Origin: Microcoleus sp. GA_180221_E-2-1-MAG-45_12
Lineage (GTDB): Bacteria > Cyanobacteriota > Cyanobacteriia > Cyanobacteriales > JAAUUE01
NCBI GenBank assembly: GCA_020692245.1
Contig: JAIMKT010000008.1
Span: 11,354 to 64,691 of the forward strand
Reading direction: 5' to 3'
DNA: 53,338 bases
Shown here piece by piece: positions 9,539 to 18,762 of the stretch (positions are counted from its first letter, which is position 1; every line of letters starts with the position of its first letter). The translations under genes and the position numbers were made by a program. Below the pieces are notes generated by a model. That model was given only the letters and a program-made list of their open reading frames with translations, made no database searches and was not told the DNA's origin.

Positions 9539-10657
9539 ATGCTTTATCGGCGCTTTGGGAAAACTAACTTAAATTTATCCGTGTTTTCCTGTGGGACGAT
9601 GCGCTGTCTGGAATCTGCGGAGATTTTTCAGGAGACGATCGAGGCAGCCCTAGCTTCTGGGGTCAATCATCTGGAAACTGCTAGGGGCTATGGTAAAAGT
9701 GAATTGTATCTGGGGCAGGCGATCGCTTCTGGTCTGGGCGTACTACGGGAAAATCTCTACATCACTACCAAAGTATTACCCACCCCTGATCCCGAAAAAA
9801 TGCGCCGAGAAATTGATGCATCCCTAGAGCTTTTGCAGGTAGATTATCTAGACTGTATGGCAATTCATGGAATTAATACTTGGGAACATCTAGACTGGAC
9901 AAAATCTAGCTGGTCAGCAATTCAAGCTGCCCTAGATACGGGGAAAATTCGCCATGTGGGTTTTTCTACCCATGCACCCCTAGAAATTATTTTGGCAACT
10001 ATTCAGACTAATTTGTTTGAGTTTGTGAATCTGCATTACTACTATTTTTTTCAACGTCACGCTCCAGCGATCGACCTAGCCCATGCCCAAGATTTAGGAA
10101 TTTTTATTATTTCCCCTGCTGATAAAGGCGGCTTACTCTACGATCCCCCACCAAAATTGCAGGAATTGTGCGCTCCTCACCAGCCCCTAGATTTAACCTA
10201 TCGTTGGCTCCTGAATGATCCCCGGATTACCACCCTCAGTTTTGGGGCAGCAACGGCGGCAGAAGTAGCTCCCGTATTAACCAGTAATTATTCTCAACCC
10301 CTCAGCCCAACAGAAATAAAAATTTTTGAGAATCTAGAAACCCATTTGTCCCAAAGCCTCGGTACGGATAAATGTAGCCAGTGTTATGCCTGTCTGCCCT
10401 GTCCAGAAAATATTGCCATCCCCGAAATTCTGCGTCTGCGAAATCTAGCCGTTGCCTACGACATGACCAACTATGGAGAATACCGCTATGGAATGTTGGG
10501 AAATGCCGGACATTGGGTTCCCGGAGCCAAGGGCGATCGATGTACCCAGTGCGGTGATTGTCTGCCCCGTTGCCCAGAACAGCTACCCATCCCCCAACTA
10601 TTAGAAAACACCCATCAGAAGTTAAAAGGTTCCCCACGCAGACGGTTATGGGGATAG
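9539..10657 (+). CDS. Aldo/keto reductase with C-terminal 4Fe-4S cluster motifs
   Basis: MLYRRFGKTNLNLSVFSCGTMR start; C-terminal CSQCYACLPCP and CTQCGDCLPRCP. Confidence 0.92.
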   Translation: MLYRRFGKTNLNLSVFSCGTMRCLESAEIFQETIEAALASGVNHLETARGYGKSELYLGQAIASGLGVLRENLYITTKVLPTPDPEKMRREIDASLELLQVDYLDCMAIHGINTWEHLDWTKSSWSAIQAALDTGKIRHVGFSTHAPLEIILATIQTNLFEFVNLHYYYFFQRHAPAIDLAHAQDLGIFIISPADKGGLLYDPPPKLQELCAPHQPLDLTYRWLLNDPRITTLSFGAATAAEVAPVLTSNYSQPLSPTEIKIFENLETHLSQSLGTDKCSQCYACLPCPENIAIPEILRLRNLAVAYDMTNYGEYRYGMLGNAGHWVPGAKGDRCTQCGDCLPRCPEQLPIPQLLENTHQKLKGSPRRRLWG

Positions 10658-10705
10658 TTGCGACAAAATTTAGGGTAAATTCTGAGATTCAGGTCAATTC
10701 TAGGA

Positions 10706-11035
10706 TTAGAGAGGAGTGGGTAAACCTAGGGCTTGGAAGAAGCGATCGGACAGCCGACGATTACCCCGTAATTCTGCTAATTGGCGATGGTAGGTACTAC
10801 TCAGATCAAGACTAGCTTGGCGATTCACTGAGTCTCCCAGAATATCAGTAGTTATCCTTTTTTGAACTGTGGCTAAATTCAGGGTATTTGTCCGAAATTT
10901 TAGCAACCAACGATTTAAGGTTAATCTCCTTAACACCACTCCTCCTGAGATTGCCGCCATCTCACCTTCAGTTAATTCTGCCATGCACTCTGGGTTGAGG
11001 GGGCTGAGGTTACGGTAATTTTCTTGTTCACTCAC
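10706..11035 (-). CDS. Small protein with double-glycine leader (paralog A)
   Basis: 109 aa; leader ...MAELTEGEMAAISGG then Cys-free 77-aa core VVLRRLTLNRW...NRQASLDLSS...GNRRLSD...GLPTPL. Confidence 0.8.
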   Translation of the reverse strand: MSEQENYRNLSPLNPECMAELTEGEMAAISGGVVLRRLTLNRWLLKFRTNTLNLATVQKRITTDILGDSVNRQASLDLSSTYHRQLAELRGNRRLSDRFFQALGLPTPL

Positions 11036-11160
11036 AACGATTATTCCTTTACTTGGTTATTTGCTTTGGTATTTTTTGCTGTTTGTACTTGCTAATCAAG
11101 CATCCTAGAATTATCTAATTAGGGATTAACTAAGGATCAATTAGATAATTAATTTAGGAT

Positions 11161-11568
11161 TTAATTAGGCACAGGTAGTCCAACAGCCCGATAAAGACTA
11201 TCTGCTAGTTGTCTATTTCCTTCTAGGGCAGTTAACTGGGTATGAAACTGACTGCTCAGATCGAGATTAGCCTGACGATTGGTGACATCAGTTAATAGGT
11301 CTGTGACTCGAACTCTGATATTTGTTGTTTTAAGAATATTCTGTTGGAATTGGAATGTCCAACGGTTCAGGGCTTTCCGGCGGAGAATTGCTCCCCCACT
11401 CACCGCTGCCATGGTTTCTGGGTCTAGTTCTGCCACTAGCCAAGCAGAGTTAGAAGAGGGCAACAAAGAGTCTGTCTCTGGAGTTTGATGATTTTGAGTA
11501 TCTTGGTTCATGGATTTGAGATCAACTATTTTGATATTGCTTTCAGCATTGGGTTGCATACTTGCCAC
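11161..11568 (-). CDS. Small protein with double-glycine leader (paralog B)
   Basis: 135 aa; leader ...LVAELDPETMAAVSGG then Cys-free 76-aa core AILRRKALNRW...NRQANLDLSS...GNRQLAD...GLPVPN; homologous to paralog A. Confidence 0.8.
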   Translation of the reverse strand: MASMQPNAESNIKIVDLKSMNQDTQNHQTPETDSLLPSSNSAWLVAELDPETMAAVSGGAILRRKALNRWTFQFQQNILKTTNIRVRVTDLLTDVTNRQANLDLSSQFHTQLTALEGNRQLADSLYRAVGLPVPN

Positions 11569-11604
11569 TATTTTAAGGATATCTAGCTAAATTATGATGT
11601 TTTT

Positions 11605-12420
11605 ATGATTAATCTTCATTTCCAAATTCGGGGGCAAGGTACACCGATTCTTTGTCTCCACGGACATCCCGGCAATAGCCAAGCCATGACAGTATTTACC
11701 GACCACCTATCTCAAAACTACCAAACCATTACCCCAGATCTCCGAGGCTACGGCAAGAGCAAGCCTAGGGGCAACTTTCAAATGCTTGATCACCTTGAAG
11801 ATTTAACCCAGCTTTTGGATCAACAGGGGATCGATGAGTGCTTGATTTTGGGTTGGTCTTTGGGAGGGATTCTCGGCTTGGAGTTGGCTTTGCGTTTACC
11901 CCAACGGGTTAAGGGTTTAATCTTATTAGGGACGGCAGCGAGACCACGGGGCAGTCATCCAGCCATTAGTTGGCAAGATAATTTATACACAGGGATTGCT
12001 GCTTTGATTAATGCCGTATCTCCGGGGTGGCAGTGGAATATTGATACCTTTGGGAAGCGATCGCTCTTCCGTTACCTGATCCAAACCCATACCCCAGAGA
12101 CTTACCAATGGATAGCAAAAGCAGCCGTCCCTGCCTACCTGCAAACGACTCCCGAAGCAAATCAAGCCCTGAGTAAAGCTCTCCGTCAAGGTTATAATCG
12201 CCTCCCGCAATTGGCAGACCTCACCTGTCCTTGTTTAGTTTTAGCTGGGGCGGACGATCGACACATCACCAGTGCTTCTAGCCTCGAAACTGCGGAATAT
12301 TTACCCCAAGCCCAGAGCCATTGTTATCCACAAACAGCCCATTTATTTCCCTGGGAAATTGCCCCCGTCGTCCTCAGGGACATTGATCAATGGTTAGCCG
12401 CAAATTTTACAAAACTCTAA
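11605..12420 (+). CDS. Alpha/beta hydrolase
   Basis: 271 aa; LHGHPGNSQAM, GWSLGGILGLELA, TAHLFPWE. Confidence 0.92.
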   Translation: MINLHFQIRGQGTPILCLHGHPGNSQAMTVFTDHLSQNYQTITPDLRGYGKSKPRGNFQMLDHLEDLTQLLDQQGIDECLILGWSLGGILGLELALRLPQRVKGLILLGTAARPRGSHPAISWQDNLYTGIAALINAVSPGWQWNIDTFGKRSLFRYLIQTHTPETYQWIAKAAVPAYLQTTPEANQALSKALRQGYNRLPQLADLTCPCLVLAGADDRHITSASSLETAEYLPQAQSHCYPQTAHLFPWEIAPVVLRDIDQWLAANFTKL

Positions 12421-12704
12421 AGACTCTGACCGAGGAGATTCGGCTTTCCTCCCCGGTCAAATCCCCCCCCCAACTCTTCTTCGATCGTCAGGTTTTGTGG
12501 CTGTCGGCAACGATTGATCTGGAGGCTGAAGATACTAGCCCCTTCAGTAGTTAAATCTTCTACATAGCCTGTCTTGGCTGCGATCGCCTCCGCCTCATTC
12601 AAAAAAGGACCGAAATAGTAAGTGCATTTGGGGTTTTCAGTAATAATTTCTACCCAGAAAGCCTTACCTACCAATTGGAGAATCTTAATCCAGAGTTCTT
12701 TCAT
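12417..12704 (-). CDS. DUF1816 domain-containing protein
   Basis: MKELWIKILQLVGKAFWVEIITENPKCTYYFGPFLNEAEAIAAKTGYVEDLTTEGA; typical cyanobacterial DUF1816. Start moved to the internal ATG. Confidence 0.8.
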   Translation of the reverse strand: MKELWIKILQLVGKAFWVEIITENPKCTYYFGPFLNEAEAIAAKTGYVEDLTTEGASIFSLQINRCRQPQNLTIEEELGGGFDRGGKPNLLGQSL

Positions 12705-12765
12705 TGTTTTTTGCCTATTTACCGACACTAGTGAGTTAATTTGAGAATTGATCTGACAAATGCAG

Positions 12766-14835
12766 TTACATATGAATCAGTTTATCCCAACGTTGACGGC
12801 AGGTTTCATAGAGAACTAGCGCCGCCGCTACCCCAGCATTGAGGCTAGGAGTTTTCCCCGCCAAAGGAATTGAGACCACTTCATCACAATGCTCTTGAGT
12901 GAGGACATTTAAGCCCTTGCCTTCAGAACCAATAACTAATGCTACCGCCCCCGTGAATTTAACGGTGTGTATAACTTTACCGGAATCTGCTGTGGTTCCG
13001 TAGATCCAAAATCCAGCTTCCTTGAGTTGGGCTAAGGCTCGGTTGAGATTCACCACCCTTGCTACGGGCAGAAATTCTAAAGCTCCGGCGGCAACCTTAC
13101 GAACTGCGGCAGTAATACCGACGGCTCGGCGTTGGGGAATAATCACCCCTTGGACTCCGAGGGCTTCGGCAGTGCGGATCATGGAGCCAAGATTATGGGG
13201 ATCAGTAATCCCTTCGGCAATTAACAGGAGGGGATCAGGGCTGGCAGCTTTGGCTTTGGCAATGAGATCCTCTAGTTCCACATAGTCGTAGGCAGCAACT
13301 TGGGCAGCAATACCTTGATGGTTGGCTCCGTCAGTAATTTGGCTTAAACGGCGGGGGTCAACTTCATTAACCACGGCTCCTTCGGCTTTGGCTTGTTGCA
13401 ATAGAGAATAGAAGCGGGGATCATGGCGGAGTTGAGGGACTACCCAGATGCGGTTTAGTTGACGTTGGTTTTCTAGGGCAGCGATCACAGGATGGCGACC
13501 ATAGATTAGATCCATTTCTTCTTCGACCTCTGGTTCTGGCTCGAATCGATCGTAATCACCCCGATCGCCCCGCTCAGATCGATCGAACTTAGAAGCGTCC
13601 CGGCGAGATCCCCAAGAATTGCCTTCCTGTCTAAAATCTTTCCTTCTAGAGTCTGGCTGTCTAAAATCCTGCCGTCTTTGAGAATCAACTCGATCGACTT
13701 CCCTAGAGATTTTGGGAGGGGCTGGATAATCAACATCCTCGATCGCCATTTCCGGATCTACTACATCAAGAGAACTAGGAGAATCAAACTCGTCTTGATC
13801 TTCTTGATCTTCATGGTCTAATTGAGCTTCGTGATCTATCTGATCTATTTCAAAATCTTCTCCAGAAGCACCTAAATAATCCAAGGGAGTAGCTGTATCG
13901 AATTCTTCTCCAGAGTAATCATCAAAATCATTTTTTGAGGTGGATTTTGTCGAGAGGACAGGAGATGGTTTGGCATAATCAGAAAACTCTCGATCGCTGC
14001 CTTGAGTTAGTTTAGGTTTACCGATTCCTCTGCCTAGACGGGGTGTTCCTTGGCGATCGCCATAGCCAGTCTGTTTATCTGGGGATCCATTGCTATATTT
14101 CTGATCGTATCTATTCCCCCCTCGATCGCTGTACTTATCACCATATTTACCACTAGGTTTACCGTAGCGATCGCCACCCCGGTCATCCAGACTATTTCCT
14201 CTAGGGCTGTTTCCTCTGGGGCTGTAGCGATCATCACCTTGATCTCGCCGTGCTGGTCGCCGTTCTCCACCAAAATCATCTCTAAAGCCATCCCTAGAAC
14301 CACCAAAATCTCGCTCTTGCTCCCATCGGGGCTTGGCTGTGCGGTCTCGATAGGGGGCGGGGGACTTGCTAAAGGAATTACTACCACCTTGGGTCTTTTT
14401 CGCTTTCGGGGGTCTGCTGCCGGGAGCAGGGTAACGGGGGCGGGCATCCTTATCTCTGGGCGCAAAATCTCTAGGCGCAAAATCACCATCTTGACGACGG
14501 CGGGGAGCTACCTCGTTTTCATTACGGAAGTTTCGGGTCTCTCTAGGGGCAAATTCTTGATCTTCTCCTTGGTAGCGGCTTCTGGGAGACTTACCACCTC
14601 TAGCTGGGGCATCAGAGAAACGGGTAGGGCGATCGACAAAAGTATCACCACGATTGTCACGATTGTCACGGTTGTCACGATTATCACGATCATAGCGATC
14701 GCTACGGTCTGCAAAACGGTCGGCAGGACGATCGACACCCCGATAGGGACTGCGATCGACACGATGAGGACTGCTGCCCGCAACAGAAGATTGTTTTTTG
14801 CTCTTGGCAAAGGTCGGGCGGTTTTTCTTAGGCAT
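12766..14835 (-). CDS. rlmB: TrmH-family 23S rRNA (guanosine-2'-O)-methyltransferase RlmB with long disordered N-terminal extension
   Basis: 689 aa; C-terminal [23 protein letters not shown]...[29 protein letters not shown]...IGSEGKGLN SpoU signature; N-terminal ~440 aa R/D/G/S-rich. Confidence 0.92.
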   Translation of the reverse strand: MPKKNRPTFAKSKKQSSVAGSSPHRVDRSPYRGVDRPADRFADRSDRYDRDNRDNRDNRDNRGDTFVDRPTRFSDAPARGGKSPRSRYQGEDQEFAPRETRNFRNENEVAPRRRQDGDFAPRDFAPRDKDARPRYPAPGSRPPKAKKTQGGSNSFSKSPAPYRDRTAKPRWEQERDFGGSRDGFRDDFGGERRPARRDQGDDRYSPRGNSPRGNSLDDRGGDRYGKPSGKYGDKYSDRGGNRYDQKYSNGSPDKQTGYGDRQGTPRLGRGIGKPKLTQGSDREFSDYAKPSPVLSTKSTSKNDFDDYSGEEFDTATPLDYLGASGEDFEIDQIDHEAQLDHEDQEDQDEFDSPSSLDVVDPEMAIEDVDYPAPPKISREVDRVDSQRRQDFRQPDSRRKDFRQEGNSWGSRRDASKFDRSERGDRGDYDRFEPEPEVEEEMDLIYGRHPVIAALENQRQLNRIWVVPQLRHDPRFYSLLQQAKAEGAVVNEVDPRRLSQITDGANHQGIAAQVAAYDYVELEDLIAKAKAASPDPLLLIAEGITDPHNLGSMIRTAEALGVQGVIIPQRRAVGITAAVRKVAAGALEFLPVARVVNLNRALAQLKEAGFWIYGTTADSGKVIHTVKFTGAVALVIGSEGKGLNVLTQEHCDEVVSIPLAGKTPSLNAGVAAALVLYETCRQRWDKLIHM
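14644..14702. repeat. 9-nt tandem repeat (gattgtcac-type) encoding NRD repeats inside the rlmB extension
   Basis: caccacgattgtcacgattgtcacggttgtcacgattatcacgatcatagc; protein [15 protein letters not shown]. Confidence 0.8.
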
Positions 14836-15019
14836 GGCTTGGGGTAAAACTTAGGGGAAGGAATGAAATAATGGTTGCAGAGATTAATCCTCAGCCTTCC
14901 ATAATATCAGGAACTTAAGGAAATCTTTGGGCAGGAATAGCTAAGAAATGATGAAGCATATCCCTATACTGATCCCAGTTATGTAACGTTTTGTAACATT
15001 GGGGTTTACAAGTATCTTT

Positions 15020-15265
15020 CTACTCTTTTTGTAGCTTCTTTTTGATCTGACTAATAATCCCACTGAGAATTGCTCCCCCCATCAGTAGCCCGATCGCCGG
15101 AGTAAAGAGAGGATTCCAGAGCGTGTACCAGAGATCCAAGCCCAAGGGAATATTCAACGATCGACCCACCACTGCCGCAGCCAGCCAGAAGAACCCAAAC
15201 AACACCAAAAATACATCAGCAACCAGAAATAAATTTAACCACTCCAGTAATTTGTCCTTCATCAA
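15020..15265 (-). CDS. Small two-TM hypothetical membrane protein
   Basis: 81 aa with two hydrophobic segments (LFLVADVFLVLFGFFWLAAAVVG; FTPAIGLLMGGAILSGII). Confidence 0.7.
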   Translation of the reverse strand: MMKDKLLEWLNLFLVADVFLVLFGFFWLAAAVVGRSLNIPLGLDLWYTLWNPLFTPAIGLLMGGAILSGIISQIKKKLQKE

Positions 15266-15334
15266 TCCTGCTCCTAGAAAATAAATCTGTGAAAATAAAC
15301 TTGTCTATCCTCTTTATATTCCTTCTATTTTGTC

Positions 15335-15340
15335 TATAAT
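15335..15340 (+). promoter_or_regulatory. Putative -10 element (TATAAT) of the 6S RNA candidate
   Basis: tgtcTATAATagataaag upstream of the structured RNA region; no convincing -35 assigned. Confidence 0.45.
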
Positions 15341-15346
15341 AGATAA

Positions 15347-15535
15347 AGATTTTACGGCGATGTTGGTGACTGCCAATACTGTTTTTTGATCTATGTTGGT
15401 TTTTAAATGGGAGCTCAAGATTGTTTTGCAGCCGTATACCGAGCCAGTACTCGGAAACTTAAGCGAGATACAGTAGCACCCACCTGGTTCTTCCAGGTCA
15501 TAAACTGAGGTAAAACGGCATTGCGGTAAACAGAG
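15347..15535 (+). ncRNA. Probable 6S RNA
   Basis: About 185 nt between a TATAAT box and a terminator, no ORF; nested hairpins: GCAGCCGT pairing with ACGGCATTGC, CCGAG-ccagta-CTCGG, ACCTGG-ttctt-CCAGGT, CTGTTT pairing with AAACAG; resembles cyanobacterial 6S RNA as recalled, not searched. Confidence 0.65.
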
Positions 15536-15570
15536 ACTCCCTACTTAACGGTGGGGAGTTTTTAATTTTT
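15533..15570 (+). terminator. Rho-independent-like terminator
   Basis: gACTCCCtacttaacggtgGGGAGTTTTTaattttt: stem followed by T-tract. Confidence 0.75.
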
Positions 15571-15574
15571 CCCC

Positions 15575-18430
15575 CTAATTCCCCAAAGCTGTCCAGTCTT
15601 GAATAGTTTTGTTAGTCCATAGCCATTGGCGAGCTAAAATTTCTGGCTGATATTTAAGCCCATCTGCTTGCATGACTTGCTTATACAGATTAGCCGATTC
15701 ATTCAAAAGCAGGTTACGTTCCCTTCTCAAGAGATTGTCGCTGAGTTGATGAAAAACTAGAGCCAGACCAGCGTAGGTGTTGAGCTTGTCGCTATTCTCG
15801 ACGATCGCCATTGATGGGGAAATATTTGATGGGGAAATACTTGAGGGTGAGTTAGTTGATGAGGAATTTGTGAATGGGGATTGGAGGTTAGGATTAAAAT
15901 CATTTTTTAGGCTAGCTCCGGGCTTAATTTCTGAACTGATAGGACTACTAGAGCTAGATTCAATAATTCTCAAGGCAGTTAGCCACACATCTTTTGCCCT
16001 AGAAAAATCTCCCACTTCGTAGTAACTAAAGCCCAAAGCATTGAGGTAGACCACAGACTCTGGCTCGTTTTTACTAGCTGCCTCCCAGAACTGCCACACA
16101 TCTTCTAGACTATAATCCCGACCTCCAGTTTTGATAGACTGCCAAGCTAATCTGCCCCGGAGAAAGTTTAACTCTGGGGTTTCCGTTTGCTCTAGTCGGA
16201 CTTTATCAAGTGTTGTTTTGGCAGCTTCGAGGGCATTTCGATCGAGCAGTTCCCGGACTACTGGGATCCCTTTGGCAATTTCTCCATCTTGGAAGTATTG
16301 GCTCCCCAAGGCAGCAATGGCAGGAGTATCAGCAGTTTTGATATCAATTTTTTCTGGGGCAGCAGGAGTGATAGCAGGATTTACTGGAGAAGCGACTGGA
16401 GAAGTTATCTGAGAATTTACCTCTGGGCTACTAGAAACGAGGGGAAGAGGGGCGGGAGTTGAGATCTGATTGGTTTCAGGGGAAGATATCTGCTGTTGAT
16501 GATACCACCAGCCTCCGGCTCCGGCGATCGCTCCAAAGAGGATAAACACACTCAACCAAGCTCCCACGGATCCTTTACTAGGTTTAGCTTCTAGCTCAAG
16601 GGTTTGGGGCGATCGAGTTACTAGAGGAGTAGGAGTTTTTTGGTTTCTTTTGGTTTGTCTAGATGAGTTGGCAGGGGAATTGGTTTTAGGTTGAGAATTA
16701 GTTGGGGAATTAGTTTGATTACTAACCTGCTGGGGAGTTTGCGGGGTGGGTTGAGGAGATTGAGAAGAAGATTGAGAAGAAGATTGAGAAGTATTTTGGT
16801 TAGGAGTCTCCGCAGGCTTTTGGAGGGTGGTTTGATTAGTTGATTGGTTAGATAATGGGCGACCTACGGGGCTAATTTTTGGTTGCTCAAAAGTAACCGT
16901 TTCCCGACTATGGCGGAAAAAAGTACTCATATCTTCCGGCGCAATCAGGGGACGATCGCTATTATCTTGGTCTAACTCATCAAGGTTTAAGATATCTGGA
17001 TTCCCCGACTCTAAGCTATCGGCAGAATTGGCTTGATCGATCTCTTTATAATTTTTAGGCTCATAATCTCTAAGTTCTAAGCCCCTGTTCTTTTGCCCTC
17101 GATCGTCCTTGGTACTATCCCCAGCATTAAACAACTCCCCCGATAGATTTCTATGCAAATTCTGAGGAGAACCATTGCCAAAACTTTCCTGCAAATTCCT
17201 GTGAGGCAATCCCAACTCCTCTTGAGGCAAAGTCCAAACCTGCTTCAACTCCGACCCAGAGGTACTATCCTGCCACAGAAAACCATCAAAATCTGGATGG
17301 AGATACAAAACAGGCAAAGCCCAGTAGAGTTGATGGGAGCCATAGGTAGAAATGAGTCCTTGTCTAGCCCGACTAAGGCTAAGGTCGATCGGGTAGCCTT
17401 GGTTGAGGTTGCGATAAAATAGGCGGGTCATGGTCAGGGCAACATTATCAGGAATCCGCTCCGACATGGCAAGCACCGCCGGAATTCCCCGGTTAATCAG
17501 GCTTTGAGTTAAGTTGCCCGTGGTGGAAGTGACCTCCGAGGCAGCACTGTAGGCTCCCCGACAGGAATTAAACACGACTAATTGCACGCCATTATTACTC
17601 AGCAAACCTGCCAAATCATTGCCGCTGAGGGTTTCCGTCAAGCCGTTTTGATTATTAACTAAAAATAAATTTCCCCCATTAGAACCAAGATTGCTATGAC
17701 CAGAGTAGTGAAAAATATGATAATTGCCATGCTCTAGGGCGTAGGTTAGTTCCTCCCGTCCGGGTTGTTCGAGGATGGTGAGGTCTAACATGGGAGCAGC
17801 TAATCCTCGGTCTTTGAGTTCCGATCGCAAATGTTCCGCTTCTTGACGGAGTTCTAGACTTTCTTGATCCCCCGGTGCAGCAATCACCATCAAAATCCTT
17901 AGGGGTAGGGAGGTCGCTAGATGAGAATTGCGGGGAGTAACATTGGCTCGGGAGAGAATTTGATACCGAGAAAAAGTAATATCTGTAGTCGCAGCGAGGG
18001 GACAATTCCAGTGGTGCATCACTTCCCAGGGCAGGCGGGGCAGAGTTATACCCCGGAGACCAATTCGCAGCCGGAGTACCGATCGATAGTGTTGGGCGAT
18101 CGCCTGAGCCATCAGCCAGCTATCCCGGATGGTTCCTTGAAATAGCGCATCGTAGAGTTCCTGCCCCAGATCAACCAAGTTGGGAGCAAATTTCATATTC
18201 TCTAGGGAATTGTACTGTTGAGAAGTTCCCGTATCTCGCCCTTGGAGGATATCTTGGAGGGGATCATTCATTAACTGTCGTGTCCGAGCTAACCAATCTT
18301 CCACTGCCCAAGACACCTGCGCCTCAGCTAAGATTCCCCCCGCCGGCACGTTTTCGACTTTCAAATAGTAGCGATCGTCCCCCGTATGATTGATAGATAC
18401 GCTAAACTCCCAATTGACTGCTGATGCCAT
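15575..18430 (-). CDS. CHAT domain (caspase-like) protein with disordered linker, one TM helix and C-terminal TPR-like region
   Basis: 951 aa; YHIFHYSGHSN (His) and LVVFNSCRGAYSAAS (Cys) with IPAVLAMSERIPD; S/Q/T/N linker; TM GAWLSVFILFGAIAGAGGWWYH; VYLNALGFSYYEVGDFSRAKDVWLTAL TPR-like. Confidence 0.85.
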   Translation of the reverse strand: MASAVNWEFSVSINHTGDDRYYLKVENVPAGGILAEAQVSWAVEDWLARTRQLMNDPLQDILQGRDTGTSQQYNSLENMKFAPNLVDLGQELYDALFQGTIRDSWLMAQAIAQHYRSVLRLRIGLRGITLPRLPWEVMHHWNCPLAATTDITFSRYQILSRANVTPRNSHLATSLPLRILMVIAAPGDQESLELRQEAEHLRSELKDRGLAAPMLDLTILEQPGREELTYALEHGNYHIFHYSGHSNLGSNGGNLFLVNNQNGLTETLSGNDLAGLLSNNGVQLVVFNSCRGAYSAASEVTSTTGNLTQSLINRGIPAVLAMSERIPDNVALTMTRLFYRNLNQGYPIDLSLSRARQGLISTYGSHQLYWALPVLYLHPDFDGFLWQDSTSGSELKQVWTLPQEELGLPHRNLQESFGNGSPQNLHRNLSGELFNAGDSTKDDRGQKNRGLELRDYEPKNYKEIDQANSADSLESGNPDILNLDELDQDNSDRPLIAPEDMSTFFRHSRETVTFEQPKISPVGRPLSNQSTNQTTLQKPAETPNQNTSQSSSQSSSQSPQPTPQTPQQVSNQTNSPTNSQPKTNSPANSSRQTKRNQKTPTPLVTRSPQTLELEAKPSKGSVGAWLSVFILFGAIAGAGGWWYHQQQISSPETNQISTPAPLPLVSSSPEVNSQITSPVASPVNPAITPAAPEKIDIKTADTPAIAALGSQYFQDGEIAKGIPVVRELLDRNALEAAKTTLDKVRLEQTETPELNFLRGRLAWQSIKTGGRDYSLEDVWQFWEAASKNEPESVVYLNALGFSYYEVGDFSRAKDVWLTALRIIESSSSSPISSEIKPGASLKNDFNPNLQSPFTNSSSTNSPSSISPSNISPSMAIVENSDKLNTYAGLALVFHQLSDNLLRRERNLLLNESANLYKQVMQADGLKYQPEILARQWLWTNKTIQDWTALGN

Positions 18431-18628
18431 AACTTTTCCACCCTATTGATCGAAATTACCCAACATACCCGAATCACTCGAATTACCCAGCTTATCCAAA
18501 ATTATCCAAAGAAATAATCTGGCTTTACTTTCTTATTTCTAGGGATTTACCGGATATCCTGAAAGTTTCCCGTAAATAACACAAATCTATCCACACAAAA
18601 ATGGGTACACCCAAAGATGCACCCGAAC

Positions 18629-18657
18629 AGTTATCAGTTATCAGTTATCAGTTATCA
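18629..18657. repeat. Heptanucleotide tandem repeat AGTTATC x4
   Basis: agttatc agttatc agttatc agttatc. Confidence 0.9.
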
Positions 18658-18727
18658 GGAGGTAAGGGGAGGTACAGGGAGGTAAAGAAGGTACAGGGAA
18701 GTTGTAGTTCTCAACCCTTGTTGTTCC

Positions 18728-18762
18728 CTGTTTACTGTTCACTGTTCACTGTTCACTGTCTA
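18728..18762. repeat. Heptanucleotide tandem repeat CTGTTCA, about 5 units
   Basis: ctgttta ctgttca ctgttca ctgttca ctgtcta. Confidence 0.9.

Noticed and set aside
13506-14810. Alternative-frame ORFs within rlmB (13506..13736, 14034..14489, 14508..14810)
   Set aside because: Overlap the RlmB frame and reflect repeat composition only.
14050-14847. 265-aa ORF antisense to rlmB
   Set aside because: Low-complexity antisense of the repetitive R/D-rich coding region; hydrophobic I/T/A-rich translation is a codon-bias artefact.
15347-15535. tmRNA or RNase P RNA as an alternative to 6S
   Set aside because: No CCA-ending acceptor stem or tag ORF, and no GAGGAAAGTCC-type RNase P core motif seen.
18629-18762. 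Repeat clusters as a possible CRISPR array
   Set aside because: Contiguous 7-nt units with no spacers and no cas genes nearby.
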